A stretch of DNA of 64,000 bases from Torreya grandis (GCA_037957365.1 JARHVA010001740.1:1356001-1420000), one strand, 5' to 3'; numbered from the stretch's first letter, positions 46,081 through 59,706 are shown. Translations and numbers: made by a program. Notes: a model not told the origin generated them from the sequence alone.

Positions 46081-47200
46081 TTGATACAATTAAAATTAAA
46101 CTTTAAGTAGAGAAATACAGTTGTAGCCAACTACCATTATAATGACTAGGAATAAATTGGCCACCCAATATTTTTAAATGACATGCACTGGTAGGATAAA
46201 TACTATGAACAATAAAAGGACTATCCCAATCAACATGGAGCTTCCCAGAGTGGTGCGCAAACTTAGAGTCATAGAGTAAAACTTGCATTCCTAGGGTAAA
46301 TGTCTTATGCTTAAGGTGGTGATCATGTCATGCCTTCTATTTATGTTTCTCCACATCTTAACTCCAATGAGCAAGGAAAAATGCTTCATATAACCATAAT
46401 AAATCATCCAAACATGTTTTCAATGATGATTCATCATCTAATTATCTAATTAATGCAATACAAAGAGAAGGTACCAAGAATTCAACCAAAAAAACTATTT
46501 TAGTTCCAAACATGAGATTGAGGGGTGTACATTTGTTTAGCACTTGTAAGTTTTCCAATAAGCTTAAATTACTACAAACACCTGATTATCCTAGTCAGTG
46601 TGCCTAATATTATAAATTTTTGTAAGTTTTGGGTCCAAAATTTTGTTGAATACTTCAACAGTGCCATCGGCCTGAGGATGATATGGTGTTATCTTGTGAT
46701 GGGCAATCATGAACTTAATGAGTAGAACACATATATTCTCATTGAGGAAGTGTATACCATGATCACTAGTAAAACTTAATGGAAAACTAAATTGGGTTAT
46801 AATATGTTCTCATATGAAGTGCACAATAGTTATTATAGTGTAATTGCTAGTTGGCATGACCTCAACCCAGTATGTGAGACAATTAGTTACTATTATGATA
46901 TAGCAAGAACTTATACGTCAACCAGATAGGTTGATGGGTTGGCAAAATCAATGGCCCATTTATCAAATGGTTCTTATGACATAATAGGATGTAATGGCAT
47001 GGCATCCTAGTGGTTTGGTTTCCCCATGCACTGGTAAATATCACATTGTTTGACATGTAGCTCAAAATCTTGGAAAAACACAGGCCACCAGAGTCTAACC
47101 AATAAAACTTTATGCATAGTTCCCTCGCCAACATAGTGTCCACCAACAATTCCTTCATGAACTTCATGAAGTACATTAGGATGCTTATGTTTCATAGCAC
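46081..47200 (-). pseudogene. Integrase of element D
   Basis: The zinc-binding domain is open at 47007-47195: EVHEGIVGGHYVGEG, VLLVRLWWPVFFQDF, CDIYQC with the second C of the first CxxC pair altered, then MGKPNH. The catalytic core follows towards 46.1 kb with many stops. Closely similar to C's integrase. Confidence 0.8.
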
Positions 47201-48840
47201 AACATTGAAGGATTTCATCTCATCCAAGTTTTTAGAGGTCCCCTCCAATGAGATGGAATGGTGTAGCATGGATGACTAGTTGCTTCTTAGCCTACGAACA
47301 AAAAATAATCTATTACTATACCTATAGTTAACAAAGATGATGTATCTTCCAACTACTTAGGAACACATGAAACATGAAACAATTATACATTAGGTAAGTC
47401 ATCCTCAATGGATCATGCTAGTTCACTAGAATCAATTCTAGAGAGATGGTCAAGACAGAAATTGGTCTTACCTAGTTTGACCATGATAGAGAATTAGAAT
47501 TATTGGAATAACACAATCCAATGATAGATGTGACTATGTAACATAGGCTTATTAACCATATATTTCAAAGCTTCATAGTCTATATAGAACACAAAATGAG
47601 TCGCCAACAGGTACTATCAGGACTTTTATAAATCATAAACCATGAAAAGTGCTTTGTGATTTGTTGTGGTTAATTCATCTCAATCAGAGTAATATTTCTA
47701 CTTGAAAATTAGATGGGGTGATCAAGGTGTCCTTTTCCAAGCTGTACAAGTATTACACCAACAACTATACCAGAAGTATCAACATGGACATGGAATGGTT
47801 TAGTCTAATCAGGAAACTAGAGAAGTGGTATAGTGATGAGCTTGTCTTTCAAGGCTTTAAAGGATTCTTGGTAAGGGTAGGTCTAAATAAAGTGTTTATT
47901 GTGTTTCAAGAGTTCCTCTAATGGCATGACAATGCTTAGATAAACTTAGATGATTTTTTTATAGTACCCAGTATGACTTAGAAAGGTGTGAACCATGTAC
48001 TGAGATATTGGCATTAGTAGATCAAGGATGACAACAACCTTAGCAGGGTCTAACAGAAGTCCATCTTGGCATATAATGTGACCAAGGAGAACACTGAATG
48101 GTGTAGCAAAAATACATTTCTTTAAATTAAGTGAAATTTAAAGCACTCAAAAATTCTCAAGCATAAGCATGAGATTAGAATAATAGTTTTTCACCAGTCT
48201 ATAAACTATCCAATCATCCAAATAAATCTGAATAAATTTATCGATGAAGTATTTAAAGGCTTCAATGGTTATACAGGAGAATACAATAGGGGCATTTTTA
48301 AATCTAAACGACATGGTGGTATGTGTGAAAGACCTCCACTTAGTAGAAAATATAGTCTTAGGTCGATCCTCCTCTATAATTTGGATCTGATGGTACTAAT
48401 CAAATCCATCTATGAAAGTGTAAATTTCACACCCTATAACACCTTCAAGAATTTTTTTGTGAACAACATTGGGAAAGGATTAGTAATGTAGGATGCATTA
48501 AGTATTTAGTAATCAACATAAATTATAATGTGTCCATCTTTATTTCTACTTATTATCATGGGGTTGACCCACTCAGAGTCATCAATTGGAGTTATAACTC
48601 CAGTGTGTAACATACTATCAATTTCCTCTTTCACCTGTGCATGTAAATTTGGATCCATCTTATATATTTGTTTCTTGATTGGGTGAGTACCTTCAACCAG
48701 TTTGATATGCATTCTACCTAAGGATGGATGAAAAACTTTCATTTCAATATAATTCATTATAAAAACATCTTGGTACTCTTTTAGCAACTCAAACACTTTA
48801 GAAATCTTAGTATTAAACCAGTGGTTACCCACGATAGCTA
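47201..48840 (-). pseudogene. Reverse transcriptase and RNase H of element D
   Basis: 108-codon open piece 48506-48832: FELLKEYQDVF, EGTHPIKKQIYKMDPNLHAQ, VKEEIDSMLHTGVITPIDDS and IIIYVDY. The catalytic QIYLDDWIVY lies at about 48200-48230. RNase H starts at about 47805 with PFHVHVDTSGIVVGVILVQ and becomes unreadable before 47.3 kb. Stops and frameshifts follow the N-terminal piece. Confidence 0.85.
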
Positions 48841-50060
48841 TCTTTGGTGCTTCCTCTATGCCAATGTTACAATGGATGGTTTAAAGAGGTTCTGAGTATG
48901 GGTGGTCTACATTAGGACCAATATCATGAATAGTTCAAGTGCCATAGTCTCTCAGGACATCTAAATGATTTATTAATGGTTTAGGTGGTTCAGATCCTTC
49001 ACCTTCATCAACATGAAACACTAGTTTTTACTTTCCTTTGTGATTTTCTTCACAACATGTTTGATTGAGGAAAAGTTATGGTGTGGGGGAGGATCGCACA
49101 TATAGATCATTAAAAATAACCAAGCTTTCTTTTGGTACTCTATGTATATGTTGTAGCTGATCCCCGACAGGACTAGGGTCACCAACAACTGCTTGATGCA
49201 TGGATTAGAGTGTGAGGCATAAGTCCATCCTTGGGGAAAAATAAGAAAATGTTGAGTCCATGTTATTTTTCAACAAATCATAGAAATGGGTACTTAAATG
49301 GTGTTTTTAATGAACATACCATGCTTTGGCCCAAGTGCGTAAAGTGCCATAAAAATCATGTACCCATAGGTGCTCTGGAAAGAAGGATTATTAAGCCAAC
49401 CACATGGTTTTACAAGCTTTTAGGAATGGTTCTAGTGCTTAGGATCCATTATAGCTTATTGTACCTTGGACATAGTTGTCATGATGAAACTAGTGATGAA
49501 AAACATAGTGTACTTAGTCCCAATGAAGGAGATGCTTGTTATGAGTTCACCACCATCTTGCAGCCATGCCATCAAAAAGGTGAACCACTGAATGCATATG
49601 ATCAGTATCAAAGTCATAAAAGGCTTCAAGTCACTGGATGAAGTCATGAACTTCCATTTGTCCATGAAACCATGAAGCTTCATCAAGCCTTTTTAGTGGT
49701 GTAGCCATCTTTGGTCCTCATATGACTTGTCCAGTGATAAGATGAATAAATCTATGGCACTTGTGGTACTACCATGGAATGCCTTCACAACTACCAATGT
49801 CAACACACTCTTCCAATGAGGTCATAGTCACCATGGGCCCAATAATTACAAGCATTACTTGTGGTATCAAAAAGGGACTGTGTGTCCATCTATTGGAGGA
49901 TGCCATCAGCAGTAGGATCATGATGCTCACCATCTCTAACTATGATATTTTAGATATGATTAATATCCTCATATATGCTAATAGGTTCTATATATGGGGG
50001 TGCATGTGCTTGGTCTAATGGGATGAAGACTCACTGATAAATATTTTCAAAACTAACATA
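48841..50060 (-). other. Protease-RT linker region of element D
   Basis: Matches C 27991-28836 in position. Nothing recognised. The 136-codon plus-strand frame at 49231-49641 is antisense to this and not a gene. Confidence 0.4.
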
Positions 50061-50345
50061 TCACTTTTTGAATATTAAATCAAAATTATATGCATAGCAC
50101 CAAAGATGACCCAATAGGGTTGGAAAATTATTAGCTTCAACCAATTTGAGAACTTCAGAGTCAACATTAAAAGGTACCCCAAAGATATCGACAGTTGCAT
50201 TTTTAGGAATGCTAATTGGTAGAGCACATGTTTTATTGGCCATAAACAACACGTGAGGTAATGCCTATAATGTTAGGCTATCCATTTTTTCCCATGTATC
50301 CTTTGTAAGGACATTGACCTCAGTGCCAATGTTGACTAAAATGTC
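50061..50345 (-). pseudogene. Aspartic protease of element D
   Basis: Minus strand ILVNIGTEVNVLTKDTW at about 50300-50345 (catalytic D now N), then HVLFMANKTCALPI and VEANNFPTLLGHLWCY. Same layout as in C. Confidence 0.75.
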
Positions 50346-53118
50346 TTGGATCACCCAACCATCCATGGAAACATTCACCAGTATTTATTTGTCCTCTTAA
50401 GGGATAAAAAGAATAGGGGTATCTTGTCATCAGGCATGGTTTAATTGATAATCTTCAATTGGGCTTTCCACCTAACGTTTAAGCCAATTAATCAATTGTG
50501 GGACAATATCTTATTCTAATAGACACTTCTAAAGTTCTTAGAAATTGTCCTAAACTATGTTTTGATGTTCCATGTCTTTTTACAGATCAACACATTAGGT
50601 ATCTTCTCGATCCTTAAGAAAATGAATTTACCCTTGTAGTTCTTGTACCAAAGTCATAGTATCCTGGAGCACATCTTTTTATTTCTATGTATTAGGATAC
50701 TTTATTACACAAGGCTTATCAAGTTGTATCTTCGTAATGGGTGGAATAGATTTAGACTAGGACTGTCCACCAGTATGTGTGACGATATCAACTTGTTGGG
50801 ATATTAGAGTGATAGAGCATGGTCGCTAGTGTGTTTTATCAATGTGAACCATACTACCACCTTTTTCATTTCTTTCTTTTGTGATGGCTATGTACAAATC
50901 AGGGCATTACTCCAACTGATGTTCCTTTTTACAAAAATCACATGTTGGATAGACTATATAATCTCACTGATAGTGATTTAGAGATCCACACTTATAACAC
51001 ATTCATGATGAGAAATGCCCACCTCCTCATCCACATCCTCAGCCTCGTCTATGATATCCACCATTATCTTGATTTTTTGAGACAGAGTTTTGACGCATAC
51101 CACATGCAGGCACCTCATGTATATCACTTATCAGGTAGTAGTGATTTGTGTCATGGGTATAAGCATCACATATCTTATAGTAATAAGATACTTTAGAATG
51201 TGTAACCTATTGTAATAGAGGATAAGAGCAAATATCGTGCTCTTGATGACAAACTTCACAAGACTACTTTAGTATAGTGTGAATGTTTTTTTGAGGGTAG
51301 TTGCTTCTATTATGACCTTCAAACTCATAATTGATACACTAAATTCTACTATGAGTGTCATAAGCATCATTTACGGTCAGATTTTTTAATTGTGATGCCA
51401 TTGAAGCTTTTTGAGCTTCTATAAAAGGAATGATTCTAGTATCGATGCTACCAATAACTTCATCATAGAGGGTAGCTTCCAAGGCCTCATGTGGGTTGGA
51501 AAGGTATTTTGAGATATCATTCATCTAAAGGGAAGCAAAAAGCCTCCCACAAAACATTGGGCATGCTAAGTAACATTAATCTCAATGAGAGATTAGACAA
51601 CAGTGTTTTGAAATATGCATCATACTCACATACACTTTCAGTGAGCTCTTATTTTATATCCTTTAGTGCAACAATACTTTGTTGCACAAATTCTAGAATA
51701 TCAAACTCCTAAATAAATGTTATCTTGAGATGGTCATAGTTAATTAATGCTTTTTGAGGGTCATACTTCCTATATCACTTGTGTGCTCTTTTAGTAGTGT
51801 GGTTGTAAATTATGTTAATTTTCACTCAGAAGAAGTTATACCATGTGCCCTCTAGATGAGTTCACACTTATGAACATGTTTTATGGCATTCTCCATGCCC
51901 CAATAGGTAAATGAAGCATAATTTCATAATACACATTTGATAGTTGAGGTACTTGTAATGATGGTTACTAAGAACTTCCAAGTCCTATTCTTAGGGGTGG
52001 AAGTCCACCACTTCCTCCTACCCCACCTCCTAGTCCACCTCCCACACCTCCAACAACAACACATGAGACATTAGGCATGGTATCAAGTTCATTTATAATG
52101 CTTGGACTAGTGCTCTTCCCACTACTAATGTTAGGTCTACTAGGCATACCAAGTTGGGCTATGAAATTACTTTGAAGAGGAAAAACAAGTGTCAATTCAC
52201 TATGAGTTAAATCTTGCTGAGCAATAGGTTCGCTTATGTGGTTAGTCTCTGATTCTACACTATATGTATCTCAATTATGTATAATTAAATTGCCTAACTC
52301 AAAATCATGAGACCATACTATGGTTAGGGAATATGGTTGGTTTAAATATGGTTCTTTAGTCTCTACTATCTGGCTAGTTTATGCCACATATGAAAAAGTT
52401 GGCATTGGTCATGGTTTAAAAGTTGGTGATTCCTCCTTGTACTCTTCCACTTCCTTATGGATCCTAAAAAAACTTATTAAGTCCTCCCATCCCATTCATA
52501 CTCTGCTTCCACTTATAATCCTTTGTCGAGATTCATCATATTTACACTTTCATAATTCCCACCGAATGGCTACCATTATGAACCAACAATCCTTGACCAA
52601 CACCCTTACATTCCCCTCCTAACTATGTTTCTCATGCAAGGATGGGTTTAGCCCTCCATAGGCATATTTTCAAGTCCATAATCAATAAATAATTTATTTA
52701 CTTCAAGTGGGAAATGTTTAATATACCTACCACATGGTTCTCAGAGAAACTAGGACTTTGCTTCTTCAAGACAAGATTTAGTTGTTACAACATACTCTAA
52801 AAATTTACTATTCAACACCCCTCTCCACTAAATATTAATATCTCATGTGCATGGTGTTCCCAAACATACTAAATCCCTATGATGCTCTATCGTCCAAGCT
52901 TGCCTACTTCTAAAATTTTGTGATTATTGAGCATAGGCTGAGAGACAAGCATGCAAATGAACAGGGACTTTGATAAAGAGATATTTATATAAAGGGATAT
53001 AGAGATGTTCAACCCATGCATGTGCAGAAACTCCTAGTTCAAGATATGGAATTAAAAAATAATCCTCGACCTCGGTAATCCATTGATCAATATTATCAAG
53101 GGATAGCCATTCAAGCAT
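50346..53118 (-). pseudogene. gag: gag of element D
   Basis: Starts with the ATG at 53118 (MLEWLSLDNIDQWITEVEDY), about 50 bp after the LTR. The WVEHLYIPLYKYLFIKVP stretch and a Gly-rich linker (GGVGGGLGGGVGGSGGLPP, 51968-52195) follow. Two zinc-binding motifs lie near the C-terminus (CYKCGSLNHYQ and CDFCKKEHQLE.C, about 50925-50998). C has the same order and motifs. Many stops. Confidence 0.8.
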
Positions 53119-53168
53119 TTTCCATTACTATACAACAAGTGCTACAGGTCCCAAAAATGAAACCAAAA

Positions 53169-54149
53169 TGTTGGGTTTTTCTATTGAATTTTATTTAGGG
53201 CACTGAAGTGTCTAGTTCCCAACAAGTTAATGCACTGACATTTTATACAAGATGGAAATCTTACATGCTAACGTAAAGCACACAACAAGAAACATATTCT
53301 TGTGGGTTTTATTACATAGTAACAAACTTGCCATATAATGGTGTTTGTTCATATATCCAATTACTAATTACACACAAGATAAAATACATGGTAGTGGACC
53401 TTTTTAAAACTATGTAAACAAACATGATTATGAATATAATTACCATGATATTCAAATTATTGATTACATAAATTCATATAATGTAGATTCTATTCATTAT
53501 AGTCAAATACAAACCACATATTGCATAACAAATGTACTGATATCTCAATGTTACAACTTAAATAACAATTATAGCATAACATCAGAACTAATAGTAACTT
53601 CCATGATTTTGCTATTACCATAATCAATCATTACATAATACCAATGTTCAACAACATTACAAATTTCTACATAGGGGTATTTATACTTTTTTTCCCTGAC
53701 CAAGTTATTACATTATTTATTACACTTTGGTGACTAGCCAATGATCTCCAGTAGACTAAGAGTCGTGGTAGTCATTTACTTGTTTTTCCCTAAAGACCCA
53801 GGCCTAGTGCCCCTATATTCTCATTTGATGCTGGATCCTTATTGCCAAATGTCCTCCTTCGTGTGAGATGGTGTGAAACTTGTGTATGATTAAAATCTAT
53901 TATGTCCTTGAGAATCACTCAATTGTTTCCCACTTCCTTCACACTCCCCAAGTCTTTTGCTGATATATCGAGTCCTTTACTCTTGGGTCCTTCATTTGTT
54001 ATGCCTCTTCTTTGATTAGGTCTTCTCACACTATGGTATTTCATGTCATTATCTTCTTGGACCAAGGTATTTCTATGCCATGGTCTTCCTGTGCCATGAT
54101 GGTTCTGTACTAAAAGCAAAAATACGTAGTCAAAATTAGGGGTCCAACA
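53169..54149 (-). repeat. 5' LTR of element D
   Basis: 981 bp, plus-strand TGTTGGGTTTTTC...GGGGTCCAACA, minus-strand TATA box TATAAATA at 53678-53685. Next to it (minus strand) TTTTGGTTTCATTTTTGGG may be a decayed initiator-tRNA primer site. Confidence 0.88.
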
Positions 54150-56165
54150 CTGGTCTAGGTTTGAGGCCTTATCCTCAAAGAAGCATCTTGAAATCACTTG
54201 TCACTACTACTTACATACCTATATGTTAGTACTCAAGATTGCCACTTACCAAAACCTTGGAACTTGGGGTCTCATATGGATTATATGCATCTTCCATTTG
54301 ATTTTAAATATTTGAGGATCTAGAGTGAGGATATTAGGCCATTTAAGACTCTTTTATAGGTAAAGAACACCTCCAATGTTTGAAAAACTTACTCCTATGT
54401 GTGCAGGCTTATGTGAAGGCATTCAAAACTCCAACCTATCTACAAACCTAAAAGCTAATATTCTCAAAGGAATTTATTATTAAATATACTATGAAGGACT
54501 TAAGAGGATAAAATATGATCACTAGGCTCATTCTATATCCTTTCCTAGGTGGAGAACAACCCCAAGTGCCTTGAAACTATCTTCTCACGTATGTAGATCT
54601 GTAACTTTGCTTCAGGAATAGAACCCTTCCAAAAATCCTATCATCTTGAGATCCAATGAGCTTGAAAGCATGTTTGAAGAATCTATGGGAAGTGAGATGA
54701 GTTTTTTGGCTTCTTGAAAGACTTTTCACCTTAATGATGAACATTTATAAGACATTGTAACTCCTTCCCTTAACTGGTAGACCTATAAGTCATCATCTAA
54801 TCTTGAATAACTTATGAAACGTTTGAATGGTTCTCATAGTATAAAACATATTGGAGGTCAATCAATATTCATTAAACACACTTTAACAACCCTCTTTCTT
54901 CATCCATTATATCATAACAAGCTTGAAGCATCAAAAAAGTGAATCATGATTCTTTAAGGTTTTCAAGGGTTTGGGAGTAGTCTACCTTCTTAATGATGGT
55001 TCCAATACCCTCATTATCTCTCTAAACACCTATAATAGGTGCTTAAATAACTTATTCACCTCCTCCATAATCTATTCCAAGCCATGAAATAGTAGAAAGA
55101 AGATCTCTCTTAAAATTGTGTTCAGATCGATGTTGTTTACAAGTGAGTTTGGGTTTCTTAATGATTGTTTACAGCCTTGTCCTCTTATCTCTACCTCTCA
55201 ACACCTAGAACATGTTATTCAAGATCCCCTCCAACTCCTCCAATGGTCATACATTTCCATGCATATGCTCAACAAAAGTAACACATCCTTGAAAATATCC
55301 TGTCTAGGCTTGTGAAGGAGTTTTGGAATGGTTTTACCCTCGTTTGAGATCTTCTGAGCATAGATCCTATGTCTAAGACCTGTGATAGATTGGATATGGT
55401 GTACTTGAATTTCCATATCTCTCCTTTGACCTAAATATGTCTTTATATTTCTATACCTTTGAAAAAAACTCTTCAAATCTCTATATTCCTCATAGATCAT
55501 TTTGAAGGGTTTTATACCTTCTTGCTTGAGATTGGTGATAGTTGTCCATGAATGGACCTTTGTGTCTCTGTAAAACCCTACAAAAAGCCTTAAAAACTAT
55601 AAAAATTACATGTACATATTGAAGAGTGATATGATTTTGGGCTACTAAATGCACTTTTCCATGCTGAAGGGAGAATGAAGGCCACACCAAACTAAAAGAG
55701 AGGGAAACAAGTCATTCAATTCAATTTGACCCCCCTTTGTATATATTAGTGGAGAGCATGGGGGTATTTTAGTGTTATGAGGATTTTAAGACATTAAAAA
55801 GATTTTTTATCCAAAAGTGACATGAGTAATTCAAATAACATGACATTATGACATGTTATACCTTTATATGCACCTTGGAAAACTCTTTTGAATGCATTCA
55901 TGACTTGATGTGTCTTTTAAATGTACATTTTTACCTCATTTTATGTTAAAACCAACTTTTAAAACAACTTTATTCTTATTGATGTAATGACATAACTGAT
56001 TTGAAACACACTCATGAGGTGCATGTAAGGAAAGGCACTAGACTAATTTTTGCACAAAATTACTCTTCCAAAACAAGTAGGTGTTCTAGGACCATAGGTG
56101 ACTAGAAGAGCCAACAATACTCATTAAGGAATAGCTTGCATAACTCTCAAAATTCATCATTCCCT
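54150..56165. other. Right part of insertion H
   Basis: AT-rich, no supported gene. Only short frames with no family resemblance. Confidence 0.4.
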
Positions 56166-56167
56166 AA

Positions 56168-58812
56168 GGCTATGGGTGTCGTATCTCTTTGCATCTCATC
56201 TTGATTGTTAGCATCCTTGTCCTTTAAGAACTCAATTTTGCCTTGCAGTTCTCATACCAAGGCCATTATATCATGCAACTCTTCTTTTTGACATTGAGTA
56301 TCTGGATAGTGTTTCACATGAGGTTCTTCATGTTAAACCTTTTTAGTAGGTGGATTTGAAATTAGTTAGGAATGAGTGCCACTATGATTAGTAATATTTA
56401 CCTTGGGTCTAACTAATGGAGTGATAGGGTATGGTCTGCACTGAGCATTTACAATTTTTACAACACGTACATCCCAACACCCTTCTCATTTTATTATTTG
56501 GTGATGGTAACATGTAAATATGGACATTCTCTTAGTTGATAATCATTTTTACAAAAGGCATAAATTGGGTAGATCATGTAATCACATTGGTAGTGGTGTG
56601 AAGATCCACACTTATAACATGTCCTAGGTCGAAAATGACCACCTCTTCATCTATTTCCATGCCCTCAACCTCTGAATAATCAACTTAAACCAGCATCCCA
56701 TGTGTTACCTATATAAGTTTGGCAAGTACCTCATGTGTGTGCTTCATGAATCTCATTGATGACCTAAAAGTCATTAGTATCATGTGTATATGCATCACAT
56801 ATTTTACAATATACTGACACTTTAGCTTAGGTGGCATGTTAAAGTAAGGGAAAACTCCTTACATCATGATCTTATTTTCAGATCTTATAGGATTATTTTA
56901 ATATAATGCAAACATTCCTCCATAGATAATTATTCCTATTATGACCCTTCACTTCACAATCAACCCACCATAGGCTGCTACATGTGTTGTGGGCATTGTT
57001 GGTCATGATCTTCTCCAACTGAGAAGCCATAACAGTAATCTTAGCCTCCATAAAGGGTTTGATCCTTGTATATATACTTCCCATGGATTTGGCATGGAGA
57101 GAAGATGTTAGTGCCTCGTGTAATACAATGAAAGTCTTATGGGATAAGACTCATTGAAATAGAATTAATAAACCTCTCATATACCACTAAGCATGATGCA
57201 TCAGGTTGATCTCAAGTGATAGCTTTAAAGTAAGTGTTTTGAAACATGCATCATACATGCACACCCTCTTTCTAAGATATTGAATGATATCTTTTAAGGC
57301 AATAATACTTTGTTACCTAAACTCAGGGATATCAAATTTTTAGAGAAAATCAGTCTTCAACAATTCATAATTCATAACCACTTGTTGAAGATCAAAATTT
57401 CAATAAAATTTGTGCACATGATCCAATAAAGTAATGGAAAAATGATTTGCCTTCCACTCAGTATAAGTTATACCTCACACCAGCCAAATGAGTTCACACT
57501 TATGAACATGTTATGTTGCATTTTTGACACCTTGATATTCAGGCAAATTAAGTATCATCTCATAATAAACTATAGGTACATTAGCTGGTTGTAGTGGACC
57601 ATGTGGTGGTATTTCTCTAGTTCCTTCTGAACCCTATGGGTGAGATTTGCCAATTCTTCCTGAACTACCTCCTGATCCTGTTATAGCTCTAGTAGAACCA
57701 CTACCAGTATTGCCTCCTACACCCCCTATAGCAATAGGTGTACCAAAAATATTGGGCACTAAAGGAGGTTGATTTGTTATTATTGGGCCTATATTTTGAC
57801 CACTACTTACATATGGTCCACCTAGCATTCTAAGGTGAGCCATAGGTCTTACTTGTAATGGAGAGGTAAAGTTCAATGGTAAATTACTATTTTGAACTTG
57901 CACTCATAGAGATTCCTCTATGAACTTAGCTTCATATTCAACTTCATATTCCACACTATCAACATCCCAATTTCTTCAAAATATTTTATCATAATCAAAT
58001 GCATAAACATGCATTATGGTGGGGTAATTGGGCCTATTTGGATTAGGTTCTACTATCACAATGTTTTTCCTACTTATTCTACACGTACCTATTCCAGCAA
58101 AGGGTGTAGACCCATGGTTAGGGGGAGTACTAACTATACCTTTTTTCCCTCTTGCTAATTCTCATAACACTTTTAGTATTCTTCTATTTCCCCCTAAGAT
58201 CACTACCTCTCATAACCTTATGCCTGGCCTCATCACACTTACGCTTCCATAGTTCTCACTGACCAACATCCATGCTGAACTATCAATCCCAGATTAGTGC
58301 ATACCCCTCCATTTCCACACCAATTGTACTGCTCATGTGCAAGATAGTTTATCCGTACGTGGGGAAGTTCTCAAGTTCATAATCAACCCTAAATTTCTTA
58401 GTTTCTAAAAGAAATTGATTGAGATACCTCCTACATAATTCCCTTAGGAAGTTGAACTATGTTTCCTCTGAACAAGAGTATATAGAGACAACATAATCCA
58501 AAATGTAGCTATTGAGTGATCCTTTCCACCACACATTCACTGCACGTGTGCAAATAGATTTAAACTTTACTAAGGTAGTCTAATTATCTAATGACCAAGG
58601 AGTCTTCCATCTATAATTCTTTGAACGGTCTTGCACATATGCTAAAATCCAAGCATGCAAGTGAGCAGGTAATTCTATAAAGAATGTTTCATATAGAGAA
58701 TCATATATATGATGCTCTACCCACGTGTACACCTAAATTCTTAATTCAATATACTAAATTTTAAATTTCTCTTCTACTTTACCAACCCAACACTCAACAT
58801 TTTCCAAAGATA
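56168..58812 (-). pseudogene. gag: gag of element C, main part
   Basis: Counterpart of the D gag: SLENVECWVGKVEEKF near 58780-58812, LPAHLHAW (about 58660), a Gly/Ser-rich linker (GGVGGNTGSGSTRAITGSGG within 57634-57903), and zinc motifs CYKCGSSHHYQCDY plus AFCKNDYQLREC at about 56528-56622. It begins almost directly at the truncated LTR, so leader and primer site are gone. Continues at 29970 across insertion H. Confidence 0.78.
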
Positions 58813-58814
58813 AC

Positions 58815-59706
58815 TACCTCACACGGTCGCCTGAGGCATGTAACTTAGACTGGTTCCCATCAATTCTTCTGTGCGATGGTGAATAGACTTAACTCTATCT
58901 TACTTAGGCACTTGGGTTAGCACATTTAGTCATTATTAATACAAACATCACTCTAAATTTAACCATTTGATGCATTCACATAGTGCATATACTTATCTAT
59001 TATCATAAAAGCAAATTTAACACTGAAGAGATCACAACATCAAGATTCATAGATAAAGTAATGGTTTTATTAATCTTATTTGATAAAATTACAAAGATAC
59101 TTCATTCAGTACTCAATCTCTCTAGATCTTTATCTTGACAACAAATTCACATCTACATGTAACATCACTTTCTAATGAAAGGTAAGGGATATTTATACAC
59201 AAGTTAACCCCTCTCGAGTTACATCGTTAATACATTATAGATGACAAGCCAATGACTATTTAAAAAAAAAATCATGGTCAGCTATTATAATTAAGTCCCT
59301 TTTGATTCTATCCTTATAACCCTTATATACTCTCTTTATGCTAAGTATTAACTTTCATTCTCCTCTTATCTTGTGATTCAGTGCTAGATTCATGCTTCTA
59401 TTAATCTCTGATGCTTTTACAAATTGCTTTATAACCATCTCTATTTCCTACACCCTTGTCCTGGTGTTGCACTTTTTTGAGTCATAATTTTTACATTCCT
59501 CATAATCTATTTCCTTGTCTTATGTAACTTGATATTCCATGCCAAGGCCTTCCACGCTATTCTTTCATGTCTCTCTTCTATGCCATTCTTTTTCATGTTG
59601 TTCTCTCATGTGTTAATGCCCTCCAAATTATTTATGTACCCTTGCTCTTTCATTCTATGGCTTCAAAATAGTTAGAATATATTACTACAAAATTTGGGGC
59701 CCAACA
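58815..59706 (-). repeat. 5' LTR of element C, truncated next to gag
   Basis: Aligns with 20035-20886. Minus-strand TATA box TATAAATA at 59190-59197. The about 100 bp corresponding to 19932-20034, the primer site and the leader are missing: the LTR runs straight into gag at about 58812, indicating a deletion. Confidence 0.75.

Larger units (their letters stand above)
36818..54149 (-). mobile_element. Ty3/gypsy element D, relative of C, inserted in H
   Basis: Minus-strand element. 5' LTR 53169-54149, gag, PR, RT (YLDDW), RNase H, IN, ORF3, and a 3' LTR made of 36818-37754 plus 42130-42169 around insertion G. Flanks CTAGC (36813-36817) and CTGGT (54150-54154) are a weak 5-bp duplication differing by two transitions. 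Gag, PR, RT and ORF3 all have recognisable counterparts in C. The order and spacing match, so the two are members of one family. Confidence 0.85.
29971..56167. mobile_element. Insertion H splitting gag/protease of element C, class unresolved
   Basis: Both edges carry AAGGCTATG (29964-29972 and 56166-56174), placed exactly where C stops and resumes matching element D. As an LTR element, H would start TGTTACC with duplication GGCTA, but its right end reads CCCTAA and I could not find matching LTRs. A 9-bp duplication would instead fit a Mutator-like DNA transposon, though I see no terminal inverted repeats either. H's own sequence is 29971-33364, 35844-36817 and 54150-56167. It is AT-rich, and I see no transposase, RT or host gene in it. 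Confidence 0.55.
19932..59706 (-). mobile_element. Ty3/gypsy element C, inserted antisense in the protease of B
   Basis: Plus-strand ends TGTTGGGG (19932) and GCCCAACA (59706). Flanks are ACCAG (19927-19931) and ACTAG (59707-59711), a 5-bp duplication with one C/T change. On the minus strand the order is 5' LTR (right), gag, [insertion H], end of gag, PR, RT, RNase H, IN, an extra ORF, 3' LTR (left). Without nested insertions it would be about 13 kb. The RT has YLDD and I see no chromodomain, so it is a non-chromovirus gypsy; the precise clade is uncertain. It is close kin of element D. Confidence 0.88.

Noticed and set aside
36818..54149. Reading 36818-37754 and 53169-54149 alone as a complete LTR pair
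   Set aside because: The left LTR continues at 42130-42169 after insertion G, and the polypurine-like tract and ORF3 end lie at 42170, so the 3' LTR is a split one.
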